The notes under the pieces are model-generated. The model ran no database searches and had not been told where the DNA came from. It saw only the letters and a list, made by a program, of their open reading frames with translations. Shown here piece after piece: positions 5,969 through 14,119 of a stretch of 19,324 nucleotides of DNA (position 1 is its first letter; the number at the start of each line of letters is the position of its first letter). The DNA is from Candidatus Iainarchaeum sp. GTDB taxonomy: Archaea > Iainarchaeota > Iainarchaeia > Iainarchaeales > GCA-2688035. The stretch is taken from NCBI GenBank assembly GCA_017609945.1, contig JAFCCZ010000028.1:1-19324 (forward strand), given 5' to 3'. The position numbers and the translations under genes are program-made.

Positions 5969-8900
5969 GGGATTTGTTTTCACGCTTGAAGTTGTAATTG
6001 CGCTAATTATACTTATGGGGTTCCTTGGGATAGCAAGCATTGAACAAGTTACAAAAGAGGACTACCTCCAAAACTTGGAAATAAACCAGGCAATGAACGA
6101 TACCGTTGCCTCTCTTGACGAAAACGGATTTATTGTTGGAATTCTTGACGCCCAGGGCACAACTGCTGACGAAAAGATGGACGCAATATACGCAAAGATT
6201 ACCGGGCTGTTGCCACAAAACCTGCAGACACGAATAGAGCTCTCAGAATTTGATGCCAACGCAGAAATATGCAGGGGAGCCAGCGTGTTCGCAGAGTGCT
6301 TCTCAAGAACAGGCAACTTCCCAAGCCGCGGCCCGGCGCTTCCCTTAGACAAAAGCGTTTCCAGTGAAAGGCTTATTGTGGTAAAAAAACAGCCGCCAAT
6401 GATGTGCGAGGTTATAGCAACTTTCTCGGAACCAGAAGCCGGGGGAATTACAAAGGGCCTTGAAATTGGCAAAACGCAGCTAATGCTCTCTTTTGCGCCC
6501 TACACAGGACCACTGTACTTCCAGGGAGAAAACGACCTAAACATTATCTTTGGGGTTAGAACTGACCCAGAGGGAACAGCAAGCTGTGACGAGGACATAA
6601 GGGTTGACATTAATGCCTACGGCGGGGGAAGAAACCAGGCAGACATAATGCTTGTAATGGACAGAAGCGGAAGCATGTGCTGGGACGACAGATACAGCGC
6701 AAGCGGAACAGAAAGAGACGTGTTTATTGACGACAACGGGTTTGCAGAGGTTGTGTACCTTGGAACAAGCAGCTATGTTTACAAAATGGATGTGAACTCT
6801 GAAACAGGGTACATGGATTACACCGGGTTTAGAAGAGGGATTGATGACGCACTGGGGATTCACGTTGACGGAGACTATGTGTTTGTTGCAGACGAAAGCT
6901 CTGGGCTTAGAATACTGGAGAAGGAAACACTGGCAAGCGTTAGAACAATTGATGGCATGACAAGAGCAGAAGCCGTGTTTGCTGAAGGGGATTATGTGTA
7001 TGTTGCAACAAGCGGCTCACCGGTTAACTATGGTTACGGCGCCTCAATGACCTCCTATAGTGACGACTATGAAAGAATTGGATACAGCCCAACCTACAGC
7101 TGGACAGCACAATCGTTTGAGGCAGAGCTAAGTGGCATAGATGGGGTAAGGCTTTATTTGAGAAGATACAGTAACCCAAATGACCTAACAGTTCACCTGC
7201 GGTCAACAATTGACGGGGCAGACCTGACAAACGGGACGGTAACAGTTCCAGCGGGAGATATCCGAAGCGGCGGTTATAGGTGGGAATACATAGATTTCCC
7301 TGCACAGGTTTCGGTTACTCTAGGACAGACATATTACATTGTGTTAACCACAACAAGCCAGAGTACAAGCAGATACTACAGGTGGGGCAGCAGAAGCAGG
7401 AGTTCTGACCCCTACTCCAACGGAAGCATTTACAGGTGCCGTTCAAACGGAAGTTGTACCGCAAGGCAGCCGCCGAACCAGTCACAGTACGAGGACGCAA
7501 GATTTCAAACATACTATTACGAGGAACCGGACGAAGCGGGAATTGTGGTAGTGAACAAAAGCGATGCAGACCCTGCAAACTGGTTTATTGAAGGGAGCCT
7601 GTATGACACCGGTTCAGGGCTAATAGACGATTCAAGCGGCATATTTGTTGAAGGAGATTACGCTTACATTTCAGACGGAACAGACGGCGACTCTTACGAC
7701 GGACTGTGGATTATAGATGTTTCAGCCCCGGCAAGCCCCTCAAAAACAGGCTTTGTTAACACAAGCAGCGCAAGGGCGGTTGAGGTTTCAGGGAATTACG
7801 CCTACGTTGCCGACGGGGGCGGCGGGCTCAAGATAGTGGATATTCAAAACAAGTCAACCCCAAGCATTGCAGACACGGTAAGCGGGCTTGGAACAGTGTA
7901 CGATGTTTCAATCTATGACACAAACGCCTATGTGATTGCCGACACCGGAAGCGGAAGCACAGGATATGGGACCGAGGTCATTGACATAAGCAGCCCGCTA
8001 AGTGCGGTAAAGCTTTCTACCTTTTACTCGGCCTACAGTTTCTACAAATTTGACGTTGGCCGAGGTTTTGCCTTTATTGCAGGCAACCAGGGCCTTACAT
8101 CAGTCAACAAAGTTTTGGGGCCAAAAATGCCCAAGGCAAGAGAAGCCGCAAAACAGTTTGTGCTTTTTGATGAGTGGACAGAGGAAAACGACCAGATTGG
8201 AATAGTGAGCTTTTCAAGCTATGACACACTGGAGCACAACCTGGTTTCGGCAACAAGCGCAAACAAGACAAGCATAAACAACGAAATAGACACAATTAGG
8301 GGAAGCGGGAGTACGGCAATGGGGGACGGAATAGACCGCGCACAGGACGAGCTTTTAGGGGTAAGGGGCCAGGAAGGGGCCACAAAGTTTGAGGTTCTTC
8401 TAACGGACGGTGTTAACAACGCGGGAATGGACCCGATTACTGCGGCAAACAATGCAGCGGCAGCGGGAATAAAAATTTACACAATCGGTTTTGGGGGAGA
8501 CGCTGACACTTCAACTCTCCAGCAGATAGCAAACATAACTGACGCAAACTACTACGCGGCAACTGACGAGAACGCGCTGCAGGAAGTGTACAACCTGATT
8601 GCACGGGATATTGGGGCAGAGCTTGAGGGCCAGGGAGCGCTCAATGCGGAAGACGTTAACATAATGATTCCAATTGGAAACTGCAACTACATCGTTGACA
8701 CAGGAGAAGGAACCTGCGAGGAAATAAATGATGCAAACTATCTGTGGTATGACGTTGGGGATTTCACAGACCAGGACAAGAACTGGGCAGGCTACTTTGT
8801 GATAAACATTCCCTGCAACACAGGGGATGCATGCGAGTCCTCCACGAGAACCTTTCCGGAGGAAGGAACATACTTCTACTGGAGCAACGAAGAGGGCACA

Positions 8901-9308
8901 GTTCAAGGACCGATTCTGTGGGACCAAAACATAACAATCATCTTTAACTACAGGGACCTAAGCGTTGACGTTATTGATGCAAGAATAATTGGGGCAAACC
9001 AGGTTTACCTTGACGTTAACGCACGAAACATTGGGTTGCTGAGCTCTGGTGCAACAGTTCTTGACTTTTACCTGGACGACCCTGAAACAGGGTCTCTGCT
9101 GGCCAGCGAGAATGTGCCGGCTCTCTCCCCGGGAGAAGGAGAAGTGTTCCTTGACGAGGAACTTAGCAATGAAGGATGGATTTACGTGATAATAAACAGA
9201 GAGGGGGCAATATCCGAATGCCCTGGCAACAATATTGTAGAAGTTTACTGCGCAGGCGGAATTGGAACAGCCTACTTTGCGCTGGACATCTGGAGCTGGA
9301 GGGATTGA
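5940..9308 (+). CDS. Giant modular prepilin: VWA domain containing a nested beta-propeller and beta-sandwich
   Basis: 1122 residues from GTG 5940, 9 nt after a strong SD AGGAGG (5925-5930). The N-terminus ESKGFVFTLEVVIALIIL is a prepilin-like membrane anchor (about 11-33). A Cys-containing globular part runs to about 235. A VWA domain then begins with the metal-site motif DRSGS (Asp241, Ser243, Ser245), but its remaining metal ligands come only at Thr792 (GSGSTAMGDG) and Asp823 (LLTDGVNN). About 480 residues are inserted directly after the first motif (about 247-727). The insert holds about seven LVIVD-like propeller blades starting near 264, 306, 345, 567, 613, 655 and 704, for example GNYAYVADGGGGLKIVDI. 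The third blade is split by a beta-sandwich-like segment (about 365-528) with YIVL and YRWG strands. After the VWA domain (to about 890) come a Cys-containing region and a CARDB-like sandwich (about 1005-1110). Likely a surface adhesin carried on the pilus. Confidence 0.8.
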   Translation: MLSSKCLESKGFVFTLEVVIALIILMGFLGIASIEQVTKEDYLQNLEINQAMNDTVASLDENGFIVGILDAQGTTADEKMDAIYAKITGLLPQNLQTRIELSEFDANAEICRGASVFAECFSRTGNFPSRGPALPLDKSVSSERLIVVKKQPPMMCEVIATFSEPEAGGITKGLEIGKTQLMLSFAPYTGPLYFQGENDLNIIFGVRTDPEGTASCDEDIRVDINAYGGGRNQADIMLVMDRSGSMCWDDRYSASGTERDVFIDDNGFAEVVYLGTSSYVYKMDVNSETGYMDYTGFRRGIDDALGIHVDGDYVFVADESSGLRILEKETLASVRTIDGMTRAEAVFAEGDYVYVATSGSPVNYGYGASMTSYSDDYERIGYSPTYSWTAQSFEAELSGIDGVRLYLRRYSNPNDLTVHLRSTIDGADLTNGTVTVPAGDIRSGGYRWEYIDFPAQVSVTLGQTYYIVLTTTSQSTSRYYRWGSRSRSSDPYSNGSIYRCRSNGSCTARQPPNQSQYEDARFQTYYYEEPDEAGIVVVNKSDADPANWFIEGSLYDTGSGLIDDSSGIFVEGDYAYISDGTDGDSYDGLWIIDVSAPASPSKTGFVNTSSARAVEVSGNYAYVADGGGGLKIVDIQNKSTPSIADTVSGLGTVYDVSIYDTNAYVIADTGSGSTGYGTEVIDISSPLSAVKLSTFYSAYSFYKFDVGRGFAFIAGNQGLTSVNKVLGPKMPKAREAAKQFVLFDEWTEENDQIGIVSFSSYDTLEHNLVSATSANKTSINNEIDTIRGSGSTAMGDGIDRAQDELLGVRGQEGATKFEVLLTDGVNNAGMDPITAANNAAAAGIKIYTIGFGGDADTSTLQQIANITDANYYAATDENALQEVYNLIARDIGAELEGQGALNAEDVNIMIPIGNCNYIVDTGEGTCEEINDANYLWYDVGDFTDQDKNWAGYFVINIPCNTGDACESSTRTFPEEGTYFYWSNEEGTVQGPILWDQNITIIFNYRDLSVDVIDARIIGANQVYLDVNARNIGLLSSGATVLDFYLDDPETGSLLASENVPALSPGEGEVFLDEELSNEGWIYVIINREGAISECPGNNIVEVYCAGGIGTAYFALDIWSWRD

Positions 9309-9309
9309 A

Positions 9310-10290
9310 TTGCGGCAGAAGGGAGTAATATTCAGCGTAATGGTCCTCTTCATGATATTCGCCATCCTTTCGCTTAATACAGTTATAAGACAGAGCTTTA
9401 GGGAAAGCCAGGATATTGGGGAGGTTGTGTCACTTATATCCGTGGGCAACCGCTTCAGGAACATTGAAAGGGCAATTACCGGGCTTGACAAGCAGGGGGT
9501 TGCGCAAGCGGTTGACGAAAGGATACTGCCCTTCAACTACGATTTAAACGGGGACCTTAATTACCTAACAATTGAACAGCGGCTGCCCCTGAGAGACGAG
9601 CAATTCAATGAGTTTTTTGACATAATAAACATGTTTGAAATGTTTTTAGAGGACCAGAACAGGGAACACTTCTTTGACGGCATTGCAGCAGACGTCAACA
9701 CCCTGAAAAACAGCAACTGGGGCGGCTCTGACGACACACTTCACTTTCTTGTTGAGCCATTCTGCTATGGCTACACCGTAAACCCAAACACAATGCTCTT
9801 CGGTGGAAGCACGAGCGAGAAATGTGAGGGAAGTTTTCAGGACAGTTATATGAGGAGATTTGACTTAAACCTAACGGTTGCAAATGTAGACGAAGACTTT
9901 GATGAGATACTGTGCAATAACGGAAACTGCCCACAGGATCCGTTCAATCCGGGAGACGATAACCCATACTACAGGGTTGAAATTGACGACCGTTCATGCG
10001 GCAACTGCGATTTGAGCCAAACAATCGCAAGCGAACACTTTGACCCTGCAGACGACTTCAACGTTGTTATATCCTGCAGCAGTGGAGAATGCAACTCAAG
10101 CACAGTAATATTCAGCGGAAGCGGAACAGATTTGAACCTATACCATGAATCATCTTACAGGCTCAATGTGGACGCAAAAACAACTTTCAGCCGGGAAATT
10201 GAAAACTTTTACTTCCTTGACTTTAACATTACTGTAACACACTTTGGGACAAATGCCTCAAAGAGCAACAACCCAAACGCTTTTGATTAA
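9310..10290 (+). CDS. Pilin-like secreted protein, Cys-rich
   Basis: 326 residues from TTG 9310, chosen because GGAGGG (9298-9303) lies 6 nt upstream. The frame also runs back to 9262, overlapping the previous gene, but that gives no sensible signal. The N-terminus (M/L)RQKGVIFSVMVLFMIFAILSLN has a short basic leader and one membrane helix like a prepilin, but it lacks Gln at +1 and Glu at +5. The mature part is long for a pilin and has Cys clusters (CNNGNC, CGNC, CSSGEC) likely to form disulfides, plus Asp-rich DPFNPGDDNPY that could bind calcium. It begins 1 nt after the stop of the giant modular prepilin, so the two are probably made together; it may be its partner or a minor pilin. I do not recognise the globular fold. 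Confidence 0.7.
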   Translation: MRQKGVIFSVMVLFMIFAILSLNTVIRQSFRESQDIGEVVSLISVGNRFRNIERAITGLDKQGVAQAVDERILPFNYDLNGDLNYLTIEQRLPLRDEQFNEFFDIINMFEMFLEDQNREHFFDGIAADVNTLKNSNWGGSDDTLHFLVEPFCYGYTVNPNTMLFGGSTSEKCEGSFQDSYMRRFDLNLTVANVDEDFDEILCNNGNCPQDPFNPGDDNPYYRVEIDDRSCGNCDLSQTIASEHFDPADDFNVVISCSSGECNSSTVIFSGSGTDLNLYHESSYRLNVDAKTTFSREIENFYFLDFNITVTHFGTNASKSNNPNAFD

Positions 10291-10302
10291 AAGTTTGATA
10301 GA

Positions 10303-10317
10303 ATTGTTTAAATAAAA
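10303..10317 (+). promoter_or_regulatory. TATA-like box upstream of the assembly genes
   Basis: TTGTTTAAATAAAAG contains TTTAAATA and lies about 50 nt upstream of the ATG at 10361. It would set a start of transcription inside the following tandem repeat. An alternative TATA is the first CTATTAATTT of that repeat, about 30 nt from the ATG. Confidence 0.35.
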
Positions 10318-10322
10318 GAAGA

Positions 10323-10356
10323 AACTATTAATTTGTGATAACTATTAATTTGTGAT
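10323..10356 (+). repeat. Perfect head-to-tail duplication of a 17-bp unit
   Basis: AACTATTAATTTGTGAT occurs twice with no spacer (10323-10339 and 10340-10356), 4 bp before the ATG at 10361. Each copy contains a TATA-like core and GTGAT. It may be a duplicated operator or promoter element, or a recent slippage duplication. Confidence 0.9.
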
Positions 10357-10360
10357 CTGA

Positions 10361-12588
10361 ATGGACAAACAGGAAAAGGCGGCAAGAAGCAGTAGTTCCC
10401 TTCACAAAATAATTTCAAGAATACTGGGAAGGAAAAAAACCGTAAAGAGACAAAGCCACTTACGCCCAAACCAAAGCCATTTCCCAGCGAAACCTTGCCA
10501 GGCAAACCAACGCAGGCCCCCGCCATTGTAATTCCCACCCCAAAAACAATGAAACCAAGCAAGCCTGTTGCAAAACCAATCAGGCCAACACCTAAAAGGC
10601 CTGCTGCTTCCCGGCCAGGAAGATGGGCAGTGAAGAAAACACTACCTTCTTTGGCGCCGGCAAAAAAGAAGACAGAAAAAAAGCCAGCTGTGGAACCGCA
10701 CAAGCCGGCCGCAAAAAAGCAGGCTGCAAAGCCTGTGAAAAAATCGCGCACAAGGAAGGCAAAGCGCGTGAAAAAACCCATGGCCAGGAGAAGGAAGCCA
10801 GCGAAAAAGGCTGGGGGCAGAAAAAGAAAGCCAGCGAAAAAAAGCACGGAGAAGATTCCGAAAAAGGTGAAGAAAGCGCTGAGGGAGAGTGCGGTAAGCA
10901 AAAGCAAGATTGCAAGGATGATGAAATCAAAAGGGCCTGGCTGGCACGGAGAAAGCATAAGGCACCACAAGGCAGCGCTAAAGGCCTGGGAAACCAGAAG
11001 AAAAAGGCAGCTCAAGTATCTTGAAAAAAAGGAGAAAAAGAAGGGGCTAAGTAAGGCAGAAACCAAGAAAAAGAAGGACCTTGGAAAAGAGGTTGTAACG
11101 CTTTCAAAGGCAATTGCCGGGCTTGAGGGGCATCTGAAGGAAATTGAAAAATACAAGAAGGCAGAGAAGCCACACAAGCTGAGTGTTAAGGCAGTGCAGG
11201 AGGCAAGAAGGGCAGCAGAAAAGACTGCTGAAGCGGTAAAAATCCAAGCAACCACAGGGCTGGAGGTAATGAGGGAAACCAGAAGAGCGGCTGAACGGAC
11301 GGCTGAAGCGGCAAAAGCTCAGTCCCCAAAAGCCACTGAAGCCGGCCTTAGGATGATAGAAGGGGCCAAAAGGGCGGCAGAGAAAACGGCAGAGGCCGCA
11401 ACCGCCATGTCAAAAACCTTTGCCAAGGCACCAGGCCCGCCGGTAAACATAACTCTTGGAGCGATAGAAAGGGCCGAGGTTGGAGGAGACACTGGCGAGG
11501 AAATAGCTCTTTACAGGAAACTAATCAAGAGGACGCAATATGATTTCTTTAAGAGAGTTATAAAAGAGCCAGAGTACCTGAAAAGGCTTTCAGAGTACAG
11601 ACACGAACTTGCCGAGCTTGAGGAAAGAAAAAAGATTGCTGCAAAAAAGCCTAAAAGAGAGGCGGCGCGCGTAAGCAAGAAGGCGCTTGCCCACAAAGCA
11701 AGAGATTTAGCGCACCGGGCGCTTAGAAGTGCAGAGGCAAGGCAGGCCGCTTCAACTGGAAGGGTTGTGCACGAACCAGGGCCCGTGGTTCCAAGGGAAA
11801 CTGTTTCGGCTGGAACAATTCCGCAAAGGCCTGCACAAGCTGTTTCGGCAAGAGCTGCTCCTGCAAAAGCAATTCCACAAAGGCCAATGCAAACCGCCTC
11901 AGCGGAAGCGATTCCTGCAAGAGCAATTCCACGGATGCCAGTGCAAGTTGCCCCTGCAAGAGCAACTAGGCAAAAACCAAGGCAGGGTGCGCCGAGAAAG
12001 GCGGGCAGGGCGGCAAGAGTTGTGCAAAAACCGGTGCAACTAACCCCAAAAGCAATAAAGGTGCTTGAGGGGGGAACCCCCCCGGAGGTAACCGACGAGC
12101 GAGTTGCGGAAATTGAGGAGCACATCGGCGAACTGCTGAAGAAGTACAAGATTCCCACTGCAGGGACTGAAAGAGAGTCCCTTAACAAGGACCGCATAAT
12201 TCAGGACTTTGACAAGCTGATAAACCTAATTGAGCTTGAAAAGAGGGCCAAAAAGTTTGCGGAAGAAAAGCCGGCGGAAACGAGCAGGATTGAGCTCCCG
12301 AGGGTGGAAAGAAAGAAGAAGGAAATAAAGGCTATTGAAAAGGAAATCAAAAAGTACAGGATTGTAACAGACTTTGACAGGGTTCTAAGCTATGTACGAG
12401 AGAAGGGGAAGGTAAGCGAGGGCAAGGCAAGGAAAGAACTTAAGATGGCCAAAAAGCAGTTTAAGGAGTGCAGGAACATTCTTGACAAGAGCGGGCTGAT
12501 AAAAATTGTTTACCCGCCGATAGGCGGTGTGCAGCTTGCTGACGTAAACTATAAAGGGAAGAAAAAGAAAAATAAGAAGAAAAGGTGA
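10361..12588 (+). CDS. Lys/Ala-rich basic protein with C-terminal winged-helix-like domain, apparent frameshift
   Basis: No database identity recognised. A convincing N-terminus (MDKQEKAARSSSSLHKIISR) starts at ATG 10361 but stops at 10529-10531. From the A7 run at 10433-10439 the next frame continues with matching Lys/Pro-rich composition (KETKPLTPKPKPFP) to 12588. Joining the two by a -1 shift, or by one extra A, gives about 742 residues. The second frame alone has only a TTG (10495) without SD. In order from that TTG come a histone-H1-like tail of Lys/Pro/Ala/Arg (1-130); a SKGPGWHGESIRHHKAA motif (about 142-158); three copies of a RRAAE(K/R)TAEA coiled-coil unit; a helical region; Pro/Ala repeats of the type AIPQRPxQ; and a C-terminal part with TDFDRVLSYVREKGKVS and SGLIKIVYPPIGGVQL that reads as a winged helix. 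No signal or membrane segment is present. The ATPase starts 4 nt after its stop, so it is probably a cytoplasmic partner of the pilus machine. Confidence 0.6.
10433..10439 (+). other. A7 run at the probable frameshift point
   Basis: The first frame reads AGG AAA AAA ACC across this run. Slippage by -1 (or an eighth A) moves reading into the frame that stays open to 12588. It could be programmed slippage, an assembly indel or a length-variable tract. Confidence 0.6.
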
Positions 12589-12592
12589 AATT

Positions 12593-14119
12593 GTGGCAGA
12601 AGACATTGAAAAAGCAAACGTGGTTGAAACATACTTCATTGAAACCGACGGCGTCAAGACCGAAGTAGACATCATTGAAAGGGAGGAAGCATTTGTAAGA
12701 GAATACTTCCTGAACTTTCCGGACTACGGGCCGGGAACCACCGCACTACTTGAAAACCTAAAGCACACGCTAATTTCAGAAACCTCCATTGAAACGGAGA
12801 AAATGCTTGACGCAAAGTTTGTTGGGGAAATGAAGAAAAAATTCAGCACGCGAACCGAAGCGCTTCTCTCAAGGGAGCTTCCGAACATGAAGCCGGAAAC
12901 CAAAAAGGTCCTTATTGGAGTGCTAATGCAGGAAATGCTTGGCCTGGGGAAGATTGAGTTCCTGCTGGCTGACGGAAACCTTGAGGAAATAGTTGTAAAC
13001 CAAAGCAGGGAACCGATAAGCGTTTACCACAAAAAGTATGGATGGCTGCGCACAAACGTTTTCATAAAAACCGAGAGCGACATCCAGAATTACGCAAGCA
13101 TTATCGCAAGAAGGGTTGGGAAGCAGATTACAACGCTTAACCCACTGCTTGATGCACACCTGATTACTGGAGACAGGGCAAACGCAACACTCTTCCCAAT
13201 CTCAAGCAAGGGAAACACAATTACGATAAGGCGATTCAGGAGAGAGCCCTGGACCGTTACTGACTTGATTGAAAACAAGACCGTAACAAGTGCAATGATG
13301 GCATTGCTCTGGGAGGCCTTTGAGTACGAGCTGAACGTAATCTTTTCAGGGGGAACCGGAAGCGGAAAAACAACCATCTTGGGGGTATGCCTGCCGTTCA
13401 TCCAGCCAAACAACCGCGTTATAAGCATTGAGGATACAAGGGAACTGCAGGCCCCTGAATACCTGCACTGGGTCCCGATGACCACAAGGGAACCAAACCC
13501 AGAGGGCAAGGGCGGGATAAGGATGCTTGACCTGCTGGTGAACAGCCTGAGAATGCGGCCAGACAGAATACTGGTTGGAGAGGTAAGAAGGGGAAAAGAA
13601 GCAGAGGTAATGTTTGAGGCAATGCACACAGGCCACAGTGTTTACACCACTGTGCACGCAAACACGGCAGAGGAAACAATCAGGCGGCTTATAAATCCAC
13701 CAATCAACATTCCGCCAAGCCTTTTGGATTCAGTGCACCTCAACGTCGTAATGTTCAGAAACAGGCGGCTTGGGGTGAGAAGGGCACTGCAGGTTGCGGA
13801 ATACATTCTTGAAAGAAGGGGAGGAGAAGGCCAGGAAATCGTGAAAGCCAACATTCTTTACAGGTGGAAGGGCGCAAGCGACGCGATAACGAAGCAGAAC
13901 GAAAGCATCAGGCTGTTTGACGAGCTAAGTTTGCATACCGGCCTTAACAGGAACGAAATACTAAGGGAAATTGGGGACAAGAAAAGGATACTTGAATGGA
14001 TGGTAAAGCAAAAGATACACAAGGTTAACAACGTTGGGCGGGTGATAGCCCAGTACTACATGGACAAGGACTCCGTAATAAGGATGGCCAAACAAAACAA
14101 GGTGCTGGGGGAAAAGTAA
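12593..14119 (+). CDS. Type IV pilus/secretion ATPase, archaeal FlaI/TadA-like
   Basis: 508 residues from GTG 12593. An AGGTGA SD overlaps the previous stop 4 nt upstream. This is the hexameric cytoplasmic motor that hydrolyses ATP to extract pilins from the membrane. The N-terminal domain (about 1-200) ends in the LxEIVVNQ/ISVYHKKYGW region typical of the family, then FRREPWTVTDLI. The motor domain has Walker A GGTGSGKTT (253-261, Lys259), an Asp box IEDTREL, Walker B RILVGEVRRGKEAE (catalytic Glu330) and the His box HTGHSVYTTVHANT (345-358). A C-terminal helical part follows (about 420-508). The length is normal. It is followed without a gap by two platform genes, which together form a complete assembly core. 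Confidence 0.95.
   Translation: MAEDIEKANVVETYFIETDGVKTEVDIIEREEAFVREYFLNFPDYGPGTTALLENLKHTLISETSIETEKMLDAKFVGEMKKKFSTRTEALLSRELPNMKPETKKVLIGVLMQEMLGLGKIEFLLADGNLEEIVVNQSREPISVYHKKYGWLRTNVFIKTESDIQNYASIIARRVGKQITTLNPLLDAHLITGDRANATLFPISSKGNTITIRRFRREPWTVTDLIENKTVTSAMMALLWEAFEYELNVIFSGGTGSGKTTILGVCLPFIQPNNRVISIEDTRELQAPEYLHWVPMTTREPNPEGKGGIRMLDLLVNSLRMRPDRILVGEVRRGKEAEVMFEAMHTGHSVYTTVHANTAEETIRRLINPPINIPPSLLDSVHLNVVMFRNRRLGVRRALQVAEYILERRGGEGQEIVKANILYRWKGASDAITKQNESIRLFDELSLHTGLNRNEILREIGDKKRILEWMVKQKIHKVNNVGRVIAQYYMDKDSVIRMAKQNKVLGEK

Noticed and set aside
8511..8927. Minus-strand open frame opposite the large modular pilin
   Set aside because: It is antisense to a well-supported coding region, has no recognisable motif, and has no start signals.
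10495..10500. TTG at 10495 as the real start of the basic protein
   Set aside because: There is no SD or well-placed TATA box. The same frame upstream (back to about 10440) already has matching Lys/Pro-rich coding character, and a plausible ATG-led N-terminus ends in the A7 run.
10308..11255. Long minus-strand open frame of 315 codons, Phe/Leu/Ala-rich and membrane-like
   Set aside because: It is the complement of the Lys/Ala-rich coding sequence; AAG/GCC-rich sense codons give CTT/GGC-rich antisense. It has no promoter or SD support.
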